Assembly (NCBI RefSeq): GCF_014636865.1
Contig: NZ_BMER01000007.1
Coordinates: forward strand, 219,699-283,698
Reading direction: 5' to 3'
Length of the DNA: 64,000 bases
Source of the DNA: Parapedobacter pyrenivorans
Lineage (GTDB): Bacteria; Bacteroidota; Bacteroidia; Sphingobacteriales; Sphingobacteriaceae
Position 1 is the stretch's first letter. The number at the start of each line of letters is the position of its first letter. Of the stretch, positions 36,859-45,605 are shown piece by piece. The position numbers and the translations under genes were made by a program. Under the pieces are notes generated by a model that searched no databases, was not told the DNA's origin, and saw only the letters and a program-made list of their open reading frames with translations.

Positions 36859-39800
36859 ATGAAAAGAAATTTATATCTTTTGCTGGTCATGGTTGCAGCA
36901 CCATGTATACTCATTGCGCAGACGGTCGTCTCCGGAATAGTAAAAAATACCGAAGGTCCATTGGCAGGTGTGACCATCTCGGAGAAAGGCAGCAGTAATG
37001 TCGCCCAGTCAGACCAAAATGGCCGGTTCCGCATTTCGTTGAGCCGACCGGATAACGTATTGGTATTTACCAGTGTAGGGTACACCACACAAGAACGGAC
37101 GGTTGCGGGGGAAAAGGAACTGGAAGTAATCCTTCAGTCCAACGTTCAGGATATCAATGAGGTAGTTGTAGTTGGGTATGGAACAACCAAAAAGCTCACG
37201 AGTACCGGCGCGATCAGTTCTATCAAAGGGGCGGATATTCGGGAAATCCCCACTGCTAATGTCCAAAATGCACTTACCGGAAGGTTACCGGGCTTTGTAT
37301 CGGTTCAGCGATCGGGGCAACCGGGCAGGGATGCTTCTGATTTCTATATCCGTGGTGTAAGTTCGCTAAATCCGGACGGGAACCAGCCGCTGATCATCGT
37401 GGATGACATTGAATATACGTATGAACAGTTGTCACAGATCAATGTAAACGAGATTGAGAGTATCTCGATTCTGAAAGACGCATCAACCACTGCGGTGTTT
37501 GGTATTAAAGGAGCGAACGGGGTGTTGGTGGTAAAAACCCGCCGAGGCATATCCGGTAAACCGAAAATTAATGTCCGCTTGGAATCGGGTGCACAAAGCC
37601 CGGTGACCCGGCTTAAGTTCTTGGACGCTTACGAAAGCGCGTTGCTGTGGAACGAAGCGATTGCCAACACCGTTGGGGACAACACCAACCAGCCATTCAG
37701 CGCGGAAGCTTTGGAACATTTTCGGCTGGGGGATGCTCCTTATACTTATCCCGATATCAATTGGTATGATCGGATATTCAAACCGATGAGCTTTCAACGG
37801 AACAGCAATGTGGACGTGACCGGAGGCAGCGAAAGCATCAAATACTTTATCTCCGGCGGTGCCTTTTCCCAGGATGGCAATCTCTATAATTTCGAAAACA
37901 ACGGCGATCAGGTCAATAACAATTATTATTATCGGCGGTTCAACCTGCGATCCAACCTCGACGTCCAAGCAACCAAAAGCCTGCAATTGCGGCTGGATTT
38001 TCGGGCAAACTTCAATCGGATAAATGGCCCGAGGGCCGGAAATATTGTAGGAGAGGTATTTAATTTCAATAAAATCCGGCCGTGGTCGGCACCATTTCTC
38101 AACCCGAACGGTTCTTATGCCTATGCCGGCGACACCCAGGATCTGTCGCCCACCATCAATGCACGTCTGGCAACAGCGGGTTACCGGCTGGACCGGCGAA
38201 ACGACCTGAATATCCTGTTTGGGGGAACGCAGGATTTGGATGTCATCACAGAGGGGCTTTCGTTTTCAACCCGTATTGCCTATGCGAGTGTCGAATCCAA
38301 TGGACGGGAGCAGGCGCGGGATAATTTGCCAGTCTATAAGTATTTTCCCGAGACGGATTCCTACGAGCTAAAAGGCGGAGCACCCTATGTATTAAGCCCG
38401 TATACGCTCCGTGCTTACCAGGGCGATTACAATAGCCGGGTAAACGTGCAGGCCAATTTTGATTACACGAAGTCTTTCGGTGAACACCAGATCAATTCGT
38501 TATTGCTCTATAATCGAGAGTCCTACAGTACAAAGGGCGACAGACAGTCGAATTGGATTCCACAGAATTTCCAGGGATTTACATTCCGCACCGGCTATAG
38601 CTATAACGAGAAATACCTTGTGGACGTCACGGCTGCCTACAACGGGTCCGACCGTTTTCAAGCCGACAAACGCTACGGATTTTTCCCTGCCATATCGGTT
38701 GGATATAACCTGGCGAGGGAGTCTTTCATCAGGGATAAGTTTGATTTCATCGATTTACTTAAATTGCGCGGCTCGTACGGAATTGTTGGCCAAGATAAGG
38801 TGGAGGCAGATCGCTACTTATTCCAACAGGTTTACAACCCAGGCGGTGGCTATTCTTTCGGGGAAACCCATCAGGGAGTCGGTACGATATCGGAAGGCAA
38901 CCTTGGCAATAGCAACGTAACTTGGGAAAAGCAGAATTCATTTGATGTTGGGTTGGACCTGAGTGTCCTGCAAAACCGGTTTTCGCTCGTGGTTGATTAT
39001 TTCAGTAATGTCCGATATGATCAGCTCGTTACGTCCCAGTCATTGCCGCTCAATATCGGGGTCGGCGTGTCACCTACCAACATCGCGCGTGTCCGGAACC
39101 GGGGGGTAGAGTTTGAGCTGAACTACAACGATCATATCGGGGCATTTAATTACAATATTAAAGGTGTGCTGACCCACTTTAAAAATAAGATACTCTTTCA
39201 GGATGAACCCGCGCCGGCATTCCCTTGGCTGCGACTGACGGGCCATCAGGTAGATCAACCCCTAGGCTATGTGTTTGACGGATTTTACACCGAAGAGAAC
39301 CTGGCCGACAGTCCCAAGCCGGCAGGCGGTTACGAAGTGCGTCCGGGCGATTTGCTGTATAAAGACTTGAACGGCGACGGTGTAATTGATGATTTCGATC
39401 GGACCGCCATCGGCAGACCGGATGTTCCCAACACCAGCTTTGGATTGACGTTGGGCGGGAGCTACAAAGGATTCAGTTTCAATATACTGTTGCAGGGGAC
39501 TACCGCGTATAGCTTCAGCGTACAGGGAAGTGGCATCGAACCTTTTCAGAGCCAGTTCCAACCGATTCATCAGCAACGGTGGACTCCTGAAACCGCTTCG
39601 ACTGCCCGGTTTCCCCGGTTGACAACCAATCCAACGACGATTAACAGTCCGTCGTCGTATATGTCCGACTTCTGGTTGATCGATGCCACCTATCTCCGGC
39701 TGAAAACCGTGGAGCTCGGTTATCAGTTGCCGGATCGTTGGTTGCCCTTCAAGATGAACAACGCAAGGCTTTACTTGAGCGGCTATAACCTGTTGACGTG

Positions 39801-39909
39801 GACGAATTACTCACTTTACCAGCAGGATCCAGAAGTGACCTCCAATACAGCGGGAGATGCCTATCAAAATCAACGGGTTGTCAATTTAGGCGTTCAAATC
39901 GGACTTTGA
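36859..39909 (+). CDS. SusC/RagA TonB-dependent outer-membrane transporter (canonical)
   Basis: The 1016-residue protein has a signal peptide (CILIAQ), a carboxypeptidase-D-like domain (VSGIVKNTEGPLAGVTISEKGSS), a clear TonB box (DINEVVVVGYGTTKK), a plug with the LIIVDDIEYTYEQLSQINVNEIESI and SILKDASTTAVFGIKGANGVLVVKT motifs, and a barrel ending RVVNLGVQIGL. It imports oligosaccharides with energy from TonB-ExbBD. No SusD follows it directly; the nearest is upstream. Its stop overlaps the esterase start (ATGA at 39909), showing tight translational coupling. Confidence 0.96.
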   Translation: MKRNLYLLLVMVAAPCILIAQTVVSGIVKNTEGPLAGVTISEKGSSNVAQSDQNGRFRISLSRPDNVLVFTSVGYTTQERTVAGEKELEVILQSNVQDINEVVVVGYGTTKKLTSTGAISSIKGADIREIPTANVQNALTGRLPGFVSVQRSGQPGRDASDFYIRGVSSLNPDGNQPLIIVDDIEYTYEQLSQINVNEIESISILKDASTTAVFGIKGANGVLVVKTRRGISGKPKINVRLESGAQSPVTRLKFLDAYESALLWNEAIANTVGDNTNQPFSAEALEHFRLGDAPYTYPDINWYDRIFKPMSFQRNSNVDVTGGSESIKYFISGGAFSQDGNLYNFENNGDQVNNNYYYRRFNLRSNLDVQATKSLQLRLDFRANFNRINGPRAGNIVGEVFNFNKIRPWSAPFLNPNGSYAYAGDTQDLSPTINARLATAGYRLDRRNDLNILFGGTQDLDVITEGLSFSTRIAYASVESNGREQARDNLPVYKYFPETDSYELKGGAPYVLSPYTLRAYQGDYNSRVNVQANFDYTKSFGEHQINSLLLYNRESYSTKGDRQSNWIPQNFQGFTFRTGYSYNEKYLVDVTAAYNGSDRFQADKRYGFFPAISVGYNLARESFIRDKFDFIDLLKLRGSYGIVGQDKVEADRYLFQQVYNPGGGYSFGETHQGVGTISEGNLGNSNVTWEKQNSFDVGLDLSVLQNRFSLVVDYFSNVRYDQLVTSQSLPLNIGVGVSPTNIARVRNRGVEFELNYNDHIGAFNYNIKGVLTHFKNKILFQDEPAPAFPWLRLTGHQVDQPLGYVFDGFYTEENLADSPKPAGGYEVRPGDLLYKDLNGDGVIDDFDRTAIGRPDVPNTSFGLTLGGSYKGFSFNILLQGTTAYSFSVQGSGIEPFQSQFQPIHQQRWTPETASTARFPRLTTNPTTINSPSSYMSDFWLIDATYLRLKTVELGYQLPDRWLPFKMNNARLYLSGYNLLTWTNYSLYQQDPEVTSNTAGDAYQNQRVVNLGVQIGL

Positions 39910-41414
39910 TGAAACTGTTTGTTAGCATGTTGCGGATCTTAATTTTTTTCACCTTTTTATTTCCAGCCAAAAGCTTTGCTACGTTTGTTGATAGCTTGCG
40001 TTTATCAGACGCCTTACAAAACAACATGGTTGTGCAGCAAAATAAGCCATTCAAGGTTTGGGGAAAGGCGGAGTCTGGTAGGAAAGTTGTCATCCACGCA
40101 GACTGGCTTTCGGGTTCTACGGAAGTTTATGCGGATACAACTGGCGATTTTATGGCGATTATTCCGGTACCGAAAGCCTTGAAAGGTGACTTCACCCCAC
40201 ATCGCATGGATGTGATAGCAGGCGGCGAAAAGGTAGCGTTGACCAACCTGTTAATCGGTGATGTATGGTTATGCAGCGGCCAGTCCAATATGCAGTTTGC
40301 TGTCAAAGAGATGAAGGATGCGGAACAGGTTATTTACAAAGCCGATCAACCCCATATCCGGTTATTGAATGTAGCGCTCAATTTTAGCGAAACGCCTTTA
40401 ACAAACTTCCGCGGCGAATGGCAGAACTGTTCTCCGGAATCGGTCAGGGAATTCAGTGCAGTGGGATATTCCTTCGGTAAAAAGCTGCTCGATAGCTTAC
40501 AATTTCCCATTGGCCTGGTTTTTACCGGCATTGGCGCATCCGGTGTTCAGGCCTATATTCCCAAAGAAGATCTAGCGAACGACACGATGCTTAACCGGGT
40601 TTACTTGCAACCGTACCTTGCCGACCCGAAATCCAAGGAACCGATCGACGGCGGTTTTTCTTTTGAAAAGGTCATCAGACCCTATCTGTTATACAATGCC
40701 ATGGTCCATCCGCTCATTAACCTATCCGTTAAAGGGTTTATCTGGTATCAAGGGGAAGCGAATCACCTGGAAAGAGCGAGTTACGTGCGGGCGACGCAAA
40801 CGATGATCACCAGTTGGCGGAGCGACTTTTCGCAGGGTGAGTTGCCTTTTTATTATGTTCAGATCGCACCGTTTTTTCACGACGAGGAAAATCCGACTTT
40901 AGCGTTTGATGCCTATTTCAGGGAAGCGCAGGAAAAGGTAGCTGACCTCAATAACACCTATATGGTCAGTACCATGGACGTGGGAGAAGCCAAGGATTTA
41001 CATCCCAAAAACAAAAGGCCGGTTGGCGAACGGTTGGCCGCCGTAGCCCTCAATCGCGTATATCATAAGTTGGATGTTAGCTATCAAGGGCCGGTTATGG
41101 ACGACGTCAGTTTTCATGGCAAAAGGGCGTATGTTTCCTTTGAGCCAGAAACCTTGGGGAACGGTCTCCAAACGAACGACGGGCAGCCGCCTAAATTTTT
41201 TTATGTGGCGGGTAGCGACCGGATTTTTTATCCCGCGGAAGCGTTAATCGACGGAGAACGCATTGTAGTAGAAAGTGACAAGGTGACTGAAATCGCGTCC
41301 GTTCGGTATGCCTTTTTTAACTATCCGGTGACTAATCTTGAAAATAAAGCCGGGTTTCCAGCGCTACCATTCCGGACCGACAGGTGGGAGGAAACGTTAA
41401 ACGAAAACAGATGA
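39909..41414 (+). CDS. Sialate O-acetylesterase family protein (SASA domain)
   Basis: From ATG 39909 the protein is 501 residues with a signal peptide (FTFLFPAKSFA). It has an N-terminal beta domain (LSDALQNNMVVQQNKPFKVWGKA) and then the SGNH-type esterase: WLCSGQSNMQFAVKEM (catalytic Ser), FIWYQGEANHLE and DVGEAKDLHPKNKRPVGERLA with the Asp-x-x-His pair. Such enzymes remove O-acetyl groups from sialic acid or other sugars such as acetylated mannan or xylan. With GH92 and GH38 neighbours, deacetylation of mannose-rich glycan is plausible. The start overlaps the SusC stop and its stop overlaps the GH38 start, both as ATGA. Confidence 0.9.
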   Translation: MKLFVSMLRILIFFTFLFPAKSFATFVDSLRLSDALQNNMVVQQNKPFKVWGKAESGRKVVIHADWLSGSTEVYADTTGDFMAIIPVPKALKGDFTPHRMDVIAGGEKVALTNLLIGDVWLCSGQSNMQFAVKEMKDAEQVIYKADQPHIRLLNVALNFSETPLTNFRGEWQNCSPESVREFSAVGYSFGKKLLDSLQFPIGLVFTGIGASGVQAYIPKEDLANDTMLNRVYLQPYLADPKSKEPIDGGFSFEKVIRPYLLYNAMVHPLINLSVKGFIWYQGEANHLERASYVRATQTMITSWRSDFSQGELPFYYVQIAPFFHDEENPTLAFDAYFREAQEKVADLNNTYMVSTMDVGEAKDLHPKNKRPVGERLAAVALNRVYHKLDVSYQGPVMDDVSFHGKRAYVSFEPETLGNGLQTNDGQPPKFFYVAGSDRIFYPAEALIDGERIVVESDKVTEIASVRYAFFNYPVTNLENKAGFPALPFRTDRWEETLNENR

Positions 41415-43984
41415 AGAAACAATCTCTTTTAACACTCTTTTTTTGCGCCATGAGCATCCCTTATCTGGTGTTCGCTCAGGACGCTTATTTTATAGACGGC
41501 TATCACGGAGGGATCTATGGGCACTATCCCATAGGACAAACCGCCTTTATTAACAACATGCTGAAGCAACATGCCGATTGGCGTGTCAACATGGAGGTTG
41601 AACCGGAAACATGGGACGCCGTTAAGCTGCGGGACCCTACGGCGTATGAAGCATTCAAACAATTATTTGAAGATCAGTCTATCGCTAACGGACGGATCGA
41701 ATATATAAACCCAACCTATGCACAAAGTTATCTTTTCGCTACCTCGGGTGAAAGTAACATAAGGCAATTCTCCTATGGCATTGCACTGTTGCGGAAGCAC
41801 TTTCCGTCTGCGAGATTTACCACTTACTCGGCCGAAGAACCCTGCTTTACCAGTTCGCTTCCATATATCCTGAAATCGTTTGGATTCAACTATGCATCCA
41901 CCAAAACACCCAATACCATGTGGGGCGGTTATATCAAGGCTTATGGCGGAGAGCTGGTGAATTGGATAGGGCCAGATGGAACCGCCATAACGACTGTTCC
42001 CCGATACGCAAGCGAAAACCTCCAGCCGGGTTCTACATGGCAGAGCATTGCCTGGTACAATAGCAAAGACTATATCAAGAAATCGTTCGATGCGGGAATC
42101 CAGAACCCTGTAGGCATGTGTATTCAAGACGCTGCGTGGAGCAGTGGATGGGGTAAAGGGCCGTGGTTGGGACAAGATAGTTATACCCCTACACACTACA
42201 AGACCTGGCGCGATTATATCGCGAATTATTCCATCGGATCGACCACCGACGATTGGCATTTTACTCAGGAGGATGTGCTGACCAGCCTGATGTGGGGCAG
42301 TCAAATCATGAATACCCTCGCGCAGGAAGTCCGGGGCGCTGAAAACACGATTGTACAAGCTGAGAAAATGGCGGTGTTTGCGTACTTGGCCGGAAATATG
42401 CAGTGGCCGGAAAAGCTTATAGACGAAGGGTGGATTAAACTACTGCTTTCGCAGCATCACGATTGTTGGATTGTACCTTATAACAATCTCCAGGGCGGGC
42501 GCACCTGGGCCGATCACGTAACCGAGTGGACCGGAGTGACCCATCAGAACAGCCAAGTAGTTATTGATCGATCGCTGAAAACCCTGAATGGAAAAAGCGG
42601 CCAAAATGCAGTTCGGTTGTTCAACACCTTGGCGGTCGACCGCAACGAGATCGCGCGCGTGAAAGTGCCTTCGAATTGGGTCCGTTCGTCTTGGGAGGTA
42701 ATCGATCCGCAAGGCAAGGTGCATCCCACACAGCTGGTCAAAGAAGACGGAAGCACCTGGCTATTGTTCCGGGCGCACGTTCCCTCTTTTGGCTATTCCA
42801 CCTATACCCTCCGCGAAGGAAAAGCAAGCGCAAGCGATGCGCTATCGTATCGTGAGGAAAAAGGTAAATACGTACTCGAAAGCGACTTATACCGCCTAGT
42901 TATCAATCCAGAAAAGGGCGGTGCGATTGAAAGCCTGATTGCCAAGAAGCTCAACAACAAGGAGTATGTAGACGCTACCAGCAAATGGCGCTTCAATGAA
43001 CTCAAAGGCTACTTCGGCGAACAGTCGACCTTTATATCCAGTGCCGATCAGCCTGCCCGCATACGGGTGGTAGAACATGGGCCGCTGATGCTTCAAATCG
43101 CAATTGATGGGATGATCGGCGAACACCCCTTTACCCAGACCATCCGGCTTCAGCAAAACGAAGAAAAAATAAACATGGGCGTATTTATCGATTGGCAGCG
43201 CAATGAGGCCATCGGCGAAGCTGGCATTCCATTCAGTGCCGAGAACCCACGGAAGGCATTTTATGACGATCGCTATAAACTGCTGGTCTGTTTTCCGGCA
43301 GCGATTAGCGATCAGCAAATTTACAAGGACGCGCCTTTCGATGTGAGTAAAAGCCAATTGGAAAATACGTATTTCAATCGGTGGGACGAGATCAAGCATA
43401 ACATTTTGTTAAACTGGGTCGATCTCGGAAGCAACGGTAAAGACCCTAGTTTAGCCCTGTTTACCGATCATACTACCAGCTATGTGCACGGAAGCGATCA
43501 CCCGTTGGCGCTTACCCTGCAATATTCGGGCCGTGGACTGTGGGGCAGGGATTATACCATAACGGGTCCCACGGATATCTCGTACAGTTTGCTGCCGCAC
43601 GCCGATAGATGGGACGACGACCGGATTTGGACCCGAAGTGAACGCACAAACGAGCCGCTGGTAGCCACCTTGGTTGACGCTGGGGCCGATAACGTAGCGC
43701 AGCAATCGTATTTTTCCATTGAGGACCATGCGTATGAGTTGGTATCCATGGAAATGAAAGGAGCTGACCTCTACATTCGGCTTTTCAATGCGCAAAGTGA
43801 TCAAGCCAAGCGGCAAATTACATTTGGCGGAAAGACGGATAAGATAGCATGGGTGGAGTTAAGCGGTGAAGTTTCCGAGCAAGCGCAATACAGGACCACA
43901 GGAAACCATGCAACGGCCATCACGGCCCATATTCCCCGCTTCGGTATCCGAACCCTCAAACTCAGCAACGTGCAACTGTTTTGA
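41411..43984 (+). CDS. GH38-like alpha-mannosidase, divergent
   Basis: From ATG 41411 the protein is 857 residues with a signal peptide (YLVFAQ). The N-terminal part reads DAYFIDGYHGGIYGHYPIGQ and later PTYAQSYLFATSGESNIRQFSYGIALLRKHF, resembling the GH38 (beta/alpha)7 barrel start. The block around the family nucleophile reads TTYSAEEPCFTSSLPYILKSFG rather than the usual W.iDpFGhS, so the catalytic residue is Glu or displaced. Further on LLLSQHHDCWIVPYN and a C-terminal beta-sandwich (from about residue 490) fit GH38. Likely an alpha-mannosidase working with the GH92 enzymes on mannan or N-glycan, but the linkage cannot be stated. The next gene starts 8 nt later. Confidence 0.78.
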   Translation: MKKQSLLTLFFCAMSIPYLVFAQDAYFIDGYHGGIYGHYPIGQTAFINNMLKQHADWRVNMEVEPETWDAVKLRDPTAYEAFKQLFEDQSIANGRIEYINPTYAQSYLFATSGESNIRQFSYGIALLRKHFPSARFTTYSAEEPCFTSSLPYILKSFGFNYASTKTPNTMWGGYIKAYGGELVNWIGPDGTAITTVPRYASENLQPGSTWQSIAWYNSKDYIKKSFDAGIQNPVGMCIQDAAWSSGWGKGPWLGQDSYTPTHYKTWRDYIANYSIGSTTDDWHFTQEDVLTSLMWGSQIMNTLAQEVRGAENTIVQAEKMAVFAYLAGNMQWPEKLIDEGWIKLLLSQHHDCWIVPYNNLQGGRTWADHVTEWTGVTHQNSQVVIDRSLKTLNGKSGQNAVRLFNTLAVDRNEIARVKVPSNWVRSSWEVIDPQGKVHPTQLVKEDGSTWLLFRAHVPSFGYSTYTLREGKASASDALSYREEKGKYVLESDLYRLVINPEKGGAIESLIAKKLNNKEYVDATSKWRFNELKGYFGEQSTFISSADQPARIRVVEHGPLMLQIAIDGMIGEHPFTQTIRLQQNEEKINMGVFIDWQRNEAIGEAGIPFSAENPRKAFYDDRYKLLVCFPAAISDQQIYKDAPFDVSKSQLENTYFNRWDEIKHNILLNWVDLGSNGKDPSLALFTDHTTSYVHGSDHPLALTLQYSGRGLWGRDYTITGPTDISYSLLPHADRWDDDRIWTRSERTNEPLVATLVDAGADNVAQQSYFSIEDHAYELVSMEMKGADLYIRLFNAQSDQAKRQITFGGKTDKIAWVELSGEVSEQAQYRTTGNHATAITAHIPRFGIRTLKLSNVQLF

Positions 43985-43991
43985 TTCGATC

Positions 43992-45149
43992 ATGTTTCCA
44001 TTGATCTCGTCCTTATTCAACTATTTATTCGGCACGGACTTCTCCTGGCCGATACCTACGTTTGGATTTTTTGTAACCCTCGCATTCATACTTTCTTGCC
44101 TGGTATTCCGGAGCGAGTTCGATCGCAAGGAAAGAGGGGGGCTTATTAAGGCGTTTGACGAACGGGTCAAAATAGGCTTACGATTTAAGCTGTTGTTGTT
44201 TTTGGGATATGGATTGATCGGTTTCCTGATCGGATTTAAAGGCGGGGGATTGCTGTTTGAATACGATCTGTTCCGTCGCAATCCTCTTAGCTGGTTGTTT
44301 TCAGGCCATGGTAGCTGGCCTGCGGGGGTGATATTGATGCTGTCTGTTGTCCTGTTACTATTCGTTATACAACGGAAATTGATCTTGGGTACGCTTCCGA
44401 TGGAAACACGGACCCTAAGACCAAGGGATCTCATACCAACCATGCTGCTATGGGCAGGGGTGACGGGGTTTATTGGCGCCCGGATCTTTAACATTTTTGA
44501 AGATGGCCGACTGGTTGGAGAGCAGGGTTTTATGGAACTGCTGGATTCCGGTGGACTGACCTTCTGGGGTGGACTTATCTTCGGTGCAACGAGTTATTTT
44601 TACATTGGTGTCCGCAAGGGAATGGATTGGAGACATCTGGCGGATATTGGCTCGTTGGGCATGCTGGTGGCTTACGGCGTAGGCCGGATTGGGTGCCATC
44701 TCTCCGGCGACGGGGATTGGGGCATCGTGAATAGCTACGAAAAACCTGTAGAATGGCTGCCGCATTGGGCGTGGTCATTCCGGTTTCCGCACAATGTGCT
44801 CAATCAGGGCGAATACATACCCGGCTGTTTGGGTAACTACTGCTCCATATTGCCTCATGGTGTATTTCCGACTTCATTGTATGAATCCGTGACGATACTG
44901 CTTATCTTTTGCGTGCTCTGGTTGATGAGGAAAAACATCAAAGTTCCCGGGATGATGTTTGTAATTTATCTGTTCGTGGTTAGCATTGAGCGGTTTCTGA
45001 TTGAATTCATACGTGTTACGTATAAATTCGAGTTATGGGGTATTGCGTTGTCAGAAGCGCAGTTAATCAGCCTCGTGCTGCTGTTGTTAGCGGCGTCCGT
45101 TGGCGGGTACCTGTTCACGAAAAACGGAGCCAAACAGCGTGCGTTATAA
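43992..45149 (+). CDS. Prolipoprotein diacylglyceryl transferase (Lgt) family protein
   Basis: From ATG 43992 the protein is 385 residues with seven or more predicted membrane helices. Lgt-type motifs are GFIGARIFNIFEDGR, SGGLTFWGGLIFG and YGVGRIGCHLSGDGDWG, followed by VVSIERFLIEFIRV. Lgt attaches diacylglycerol to the lipobox Cys of lipoproteins, such as the SusD, GH92 and DUF5004 proteins of this locus. It lies 7 nt after the GH38 stop, in the PUL operon, and is longer than E. coli Lgt (291) because of an internal insert (about residues 30-105). Whether it is the only Lgt of the cell or a locus-specific paralogue cannot be seen here. Confidence 0.87.
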   Translation: MFPLISSLFNYLFGTDFSWPIPTFGFFVTLAFILSCLVFRSEFDRKERGGLIKAFDERVKIGLRFKLLLFLGYGLIGFLIGFKGGGLLFEYDLFRRNPLSWLFSGHGSWPAGVILMLSVVLLLFVIQRKLILGTLPMETRTLRPRDLIPTMLLWAGVTGFIGARIFNIFEDGRLVGEQGFMELLDSGGLTFWGGLIFGATSYFYIGVRKGMDWRHLADIGSLGMLVAYGVGRIGCHLSGDGDWGIVNSYEKPVEWLPHWAWSFRFPHNVLNQGEYIPGCLGNYCSILPHGVFPTSLYESVTILLIFCVLWLMRKNIKVPGMMFVIYLFVVSIERFLIEFIRVTYKFELWGIALSEAQLISLVLLLLAASVGGYLFTKNGAKQRAL

Positions 45150-45269
45150 ACGGAATGTGAACATCGAATCCGAATCGCCGCCGGAATAAGCTGGTTGAAT
45201 TATGACCGAGGCATTGAGAACGAGGTATTAGAAGCTGGCGATTTATTTTGCATGTAATAGAAATTTACC

Positions 45270-45277
45270 TAAGTTTG
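45270..45277 (+). promoter_or_regulatory. TAnnTTTG (-7) promoter element abutting the divIC start
   Basis: TAAGTTTG ends 6 nt before the ATG at 45283, predicting a leaderless or near-leaderless message. The gap 45150-45282 holds nothing else recognisable. Confidence 0.6.
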
Positions 45278-45282
45278 TAAGT

Positions 45283-45579
45283 ATGGAACGATTCCTAACT
45301 GTTATCTGCAACAAGTACGTGATCAGTGGTGTGGCCTTTGTAGTGTGGATGCTTTTTTTTGATCGGCATGACGTGGCTACCCAGTATAGTTATTATAGCC
45401 AGCTGAAAGCATTGAAAGCCGAGAAAGTTTTCTATACCACCGAAATCGAACATGTAACCCAAACCGTCGAAAACCTGAATAACAATCCGCAGGAATTGCA
45501 ACGGCTAGCCAGGGAGCGCTACCAGATGAAAAAAGAAAACGAAGATGTTTTCGTTATCATCGAGCAGGAAGAGGAATAG
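45283..45579 (+). CDS. Septum formation initiator family protein (DivIC/FtsB)
   Basis: The 98-residue protein has a short cytoplasmic start, one membrane helix (about residues 12-25, VISGVAFVVWMLFFD) and a periplasmic coiled coil (about 35-75, QLKALKAEKVFYTTEIEHV) ending in the family motif LARERYQMKKENEDVFVI. It bridges divisome proteins FtsQ and FtsL during septation. In several bacteria ftsB/divIC follows eno; here the 24-kb glycan locus lies between them. Its end is 26 nt from the convergent DUF3078 stop. Confidence 0.92.
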   Translation: MERFLTVICNKYVISGVAFVVWMLFFDRHDVATQYSYYSQLKALKAEKVFYTTEIEHVTQTVENLNNNPQELQRLARERYQMKKENEDVFVIIEQEEE

Positions 45580-45605
45580 GTTGATAGCCCGACTTTCGAA
45601 AGCGA

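Noticed and set aside
45161..45185. GAAC/CGAAT-rich stretch upstream of divIC resembling the TGAAY array
   Set aside because: Spacing is irregular (6-8 bp), the units are not TGAAY, and the distance to the promoter element does not match 29 nt.
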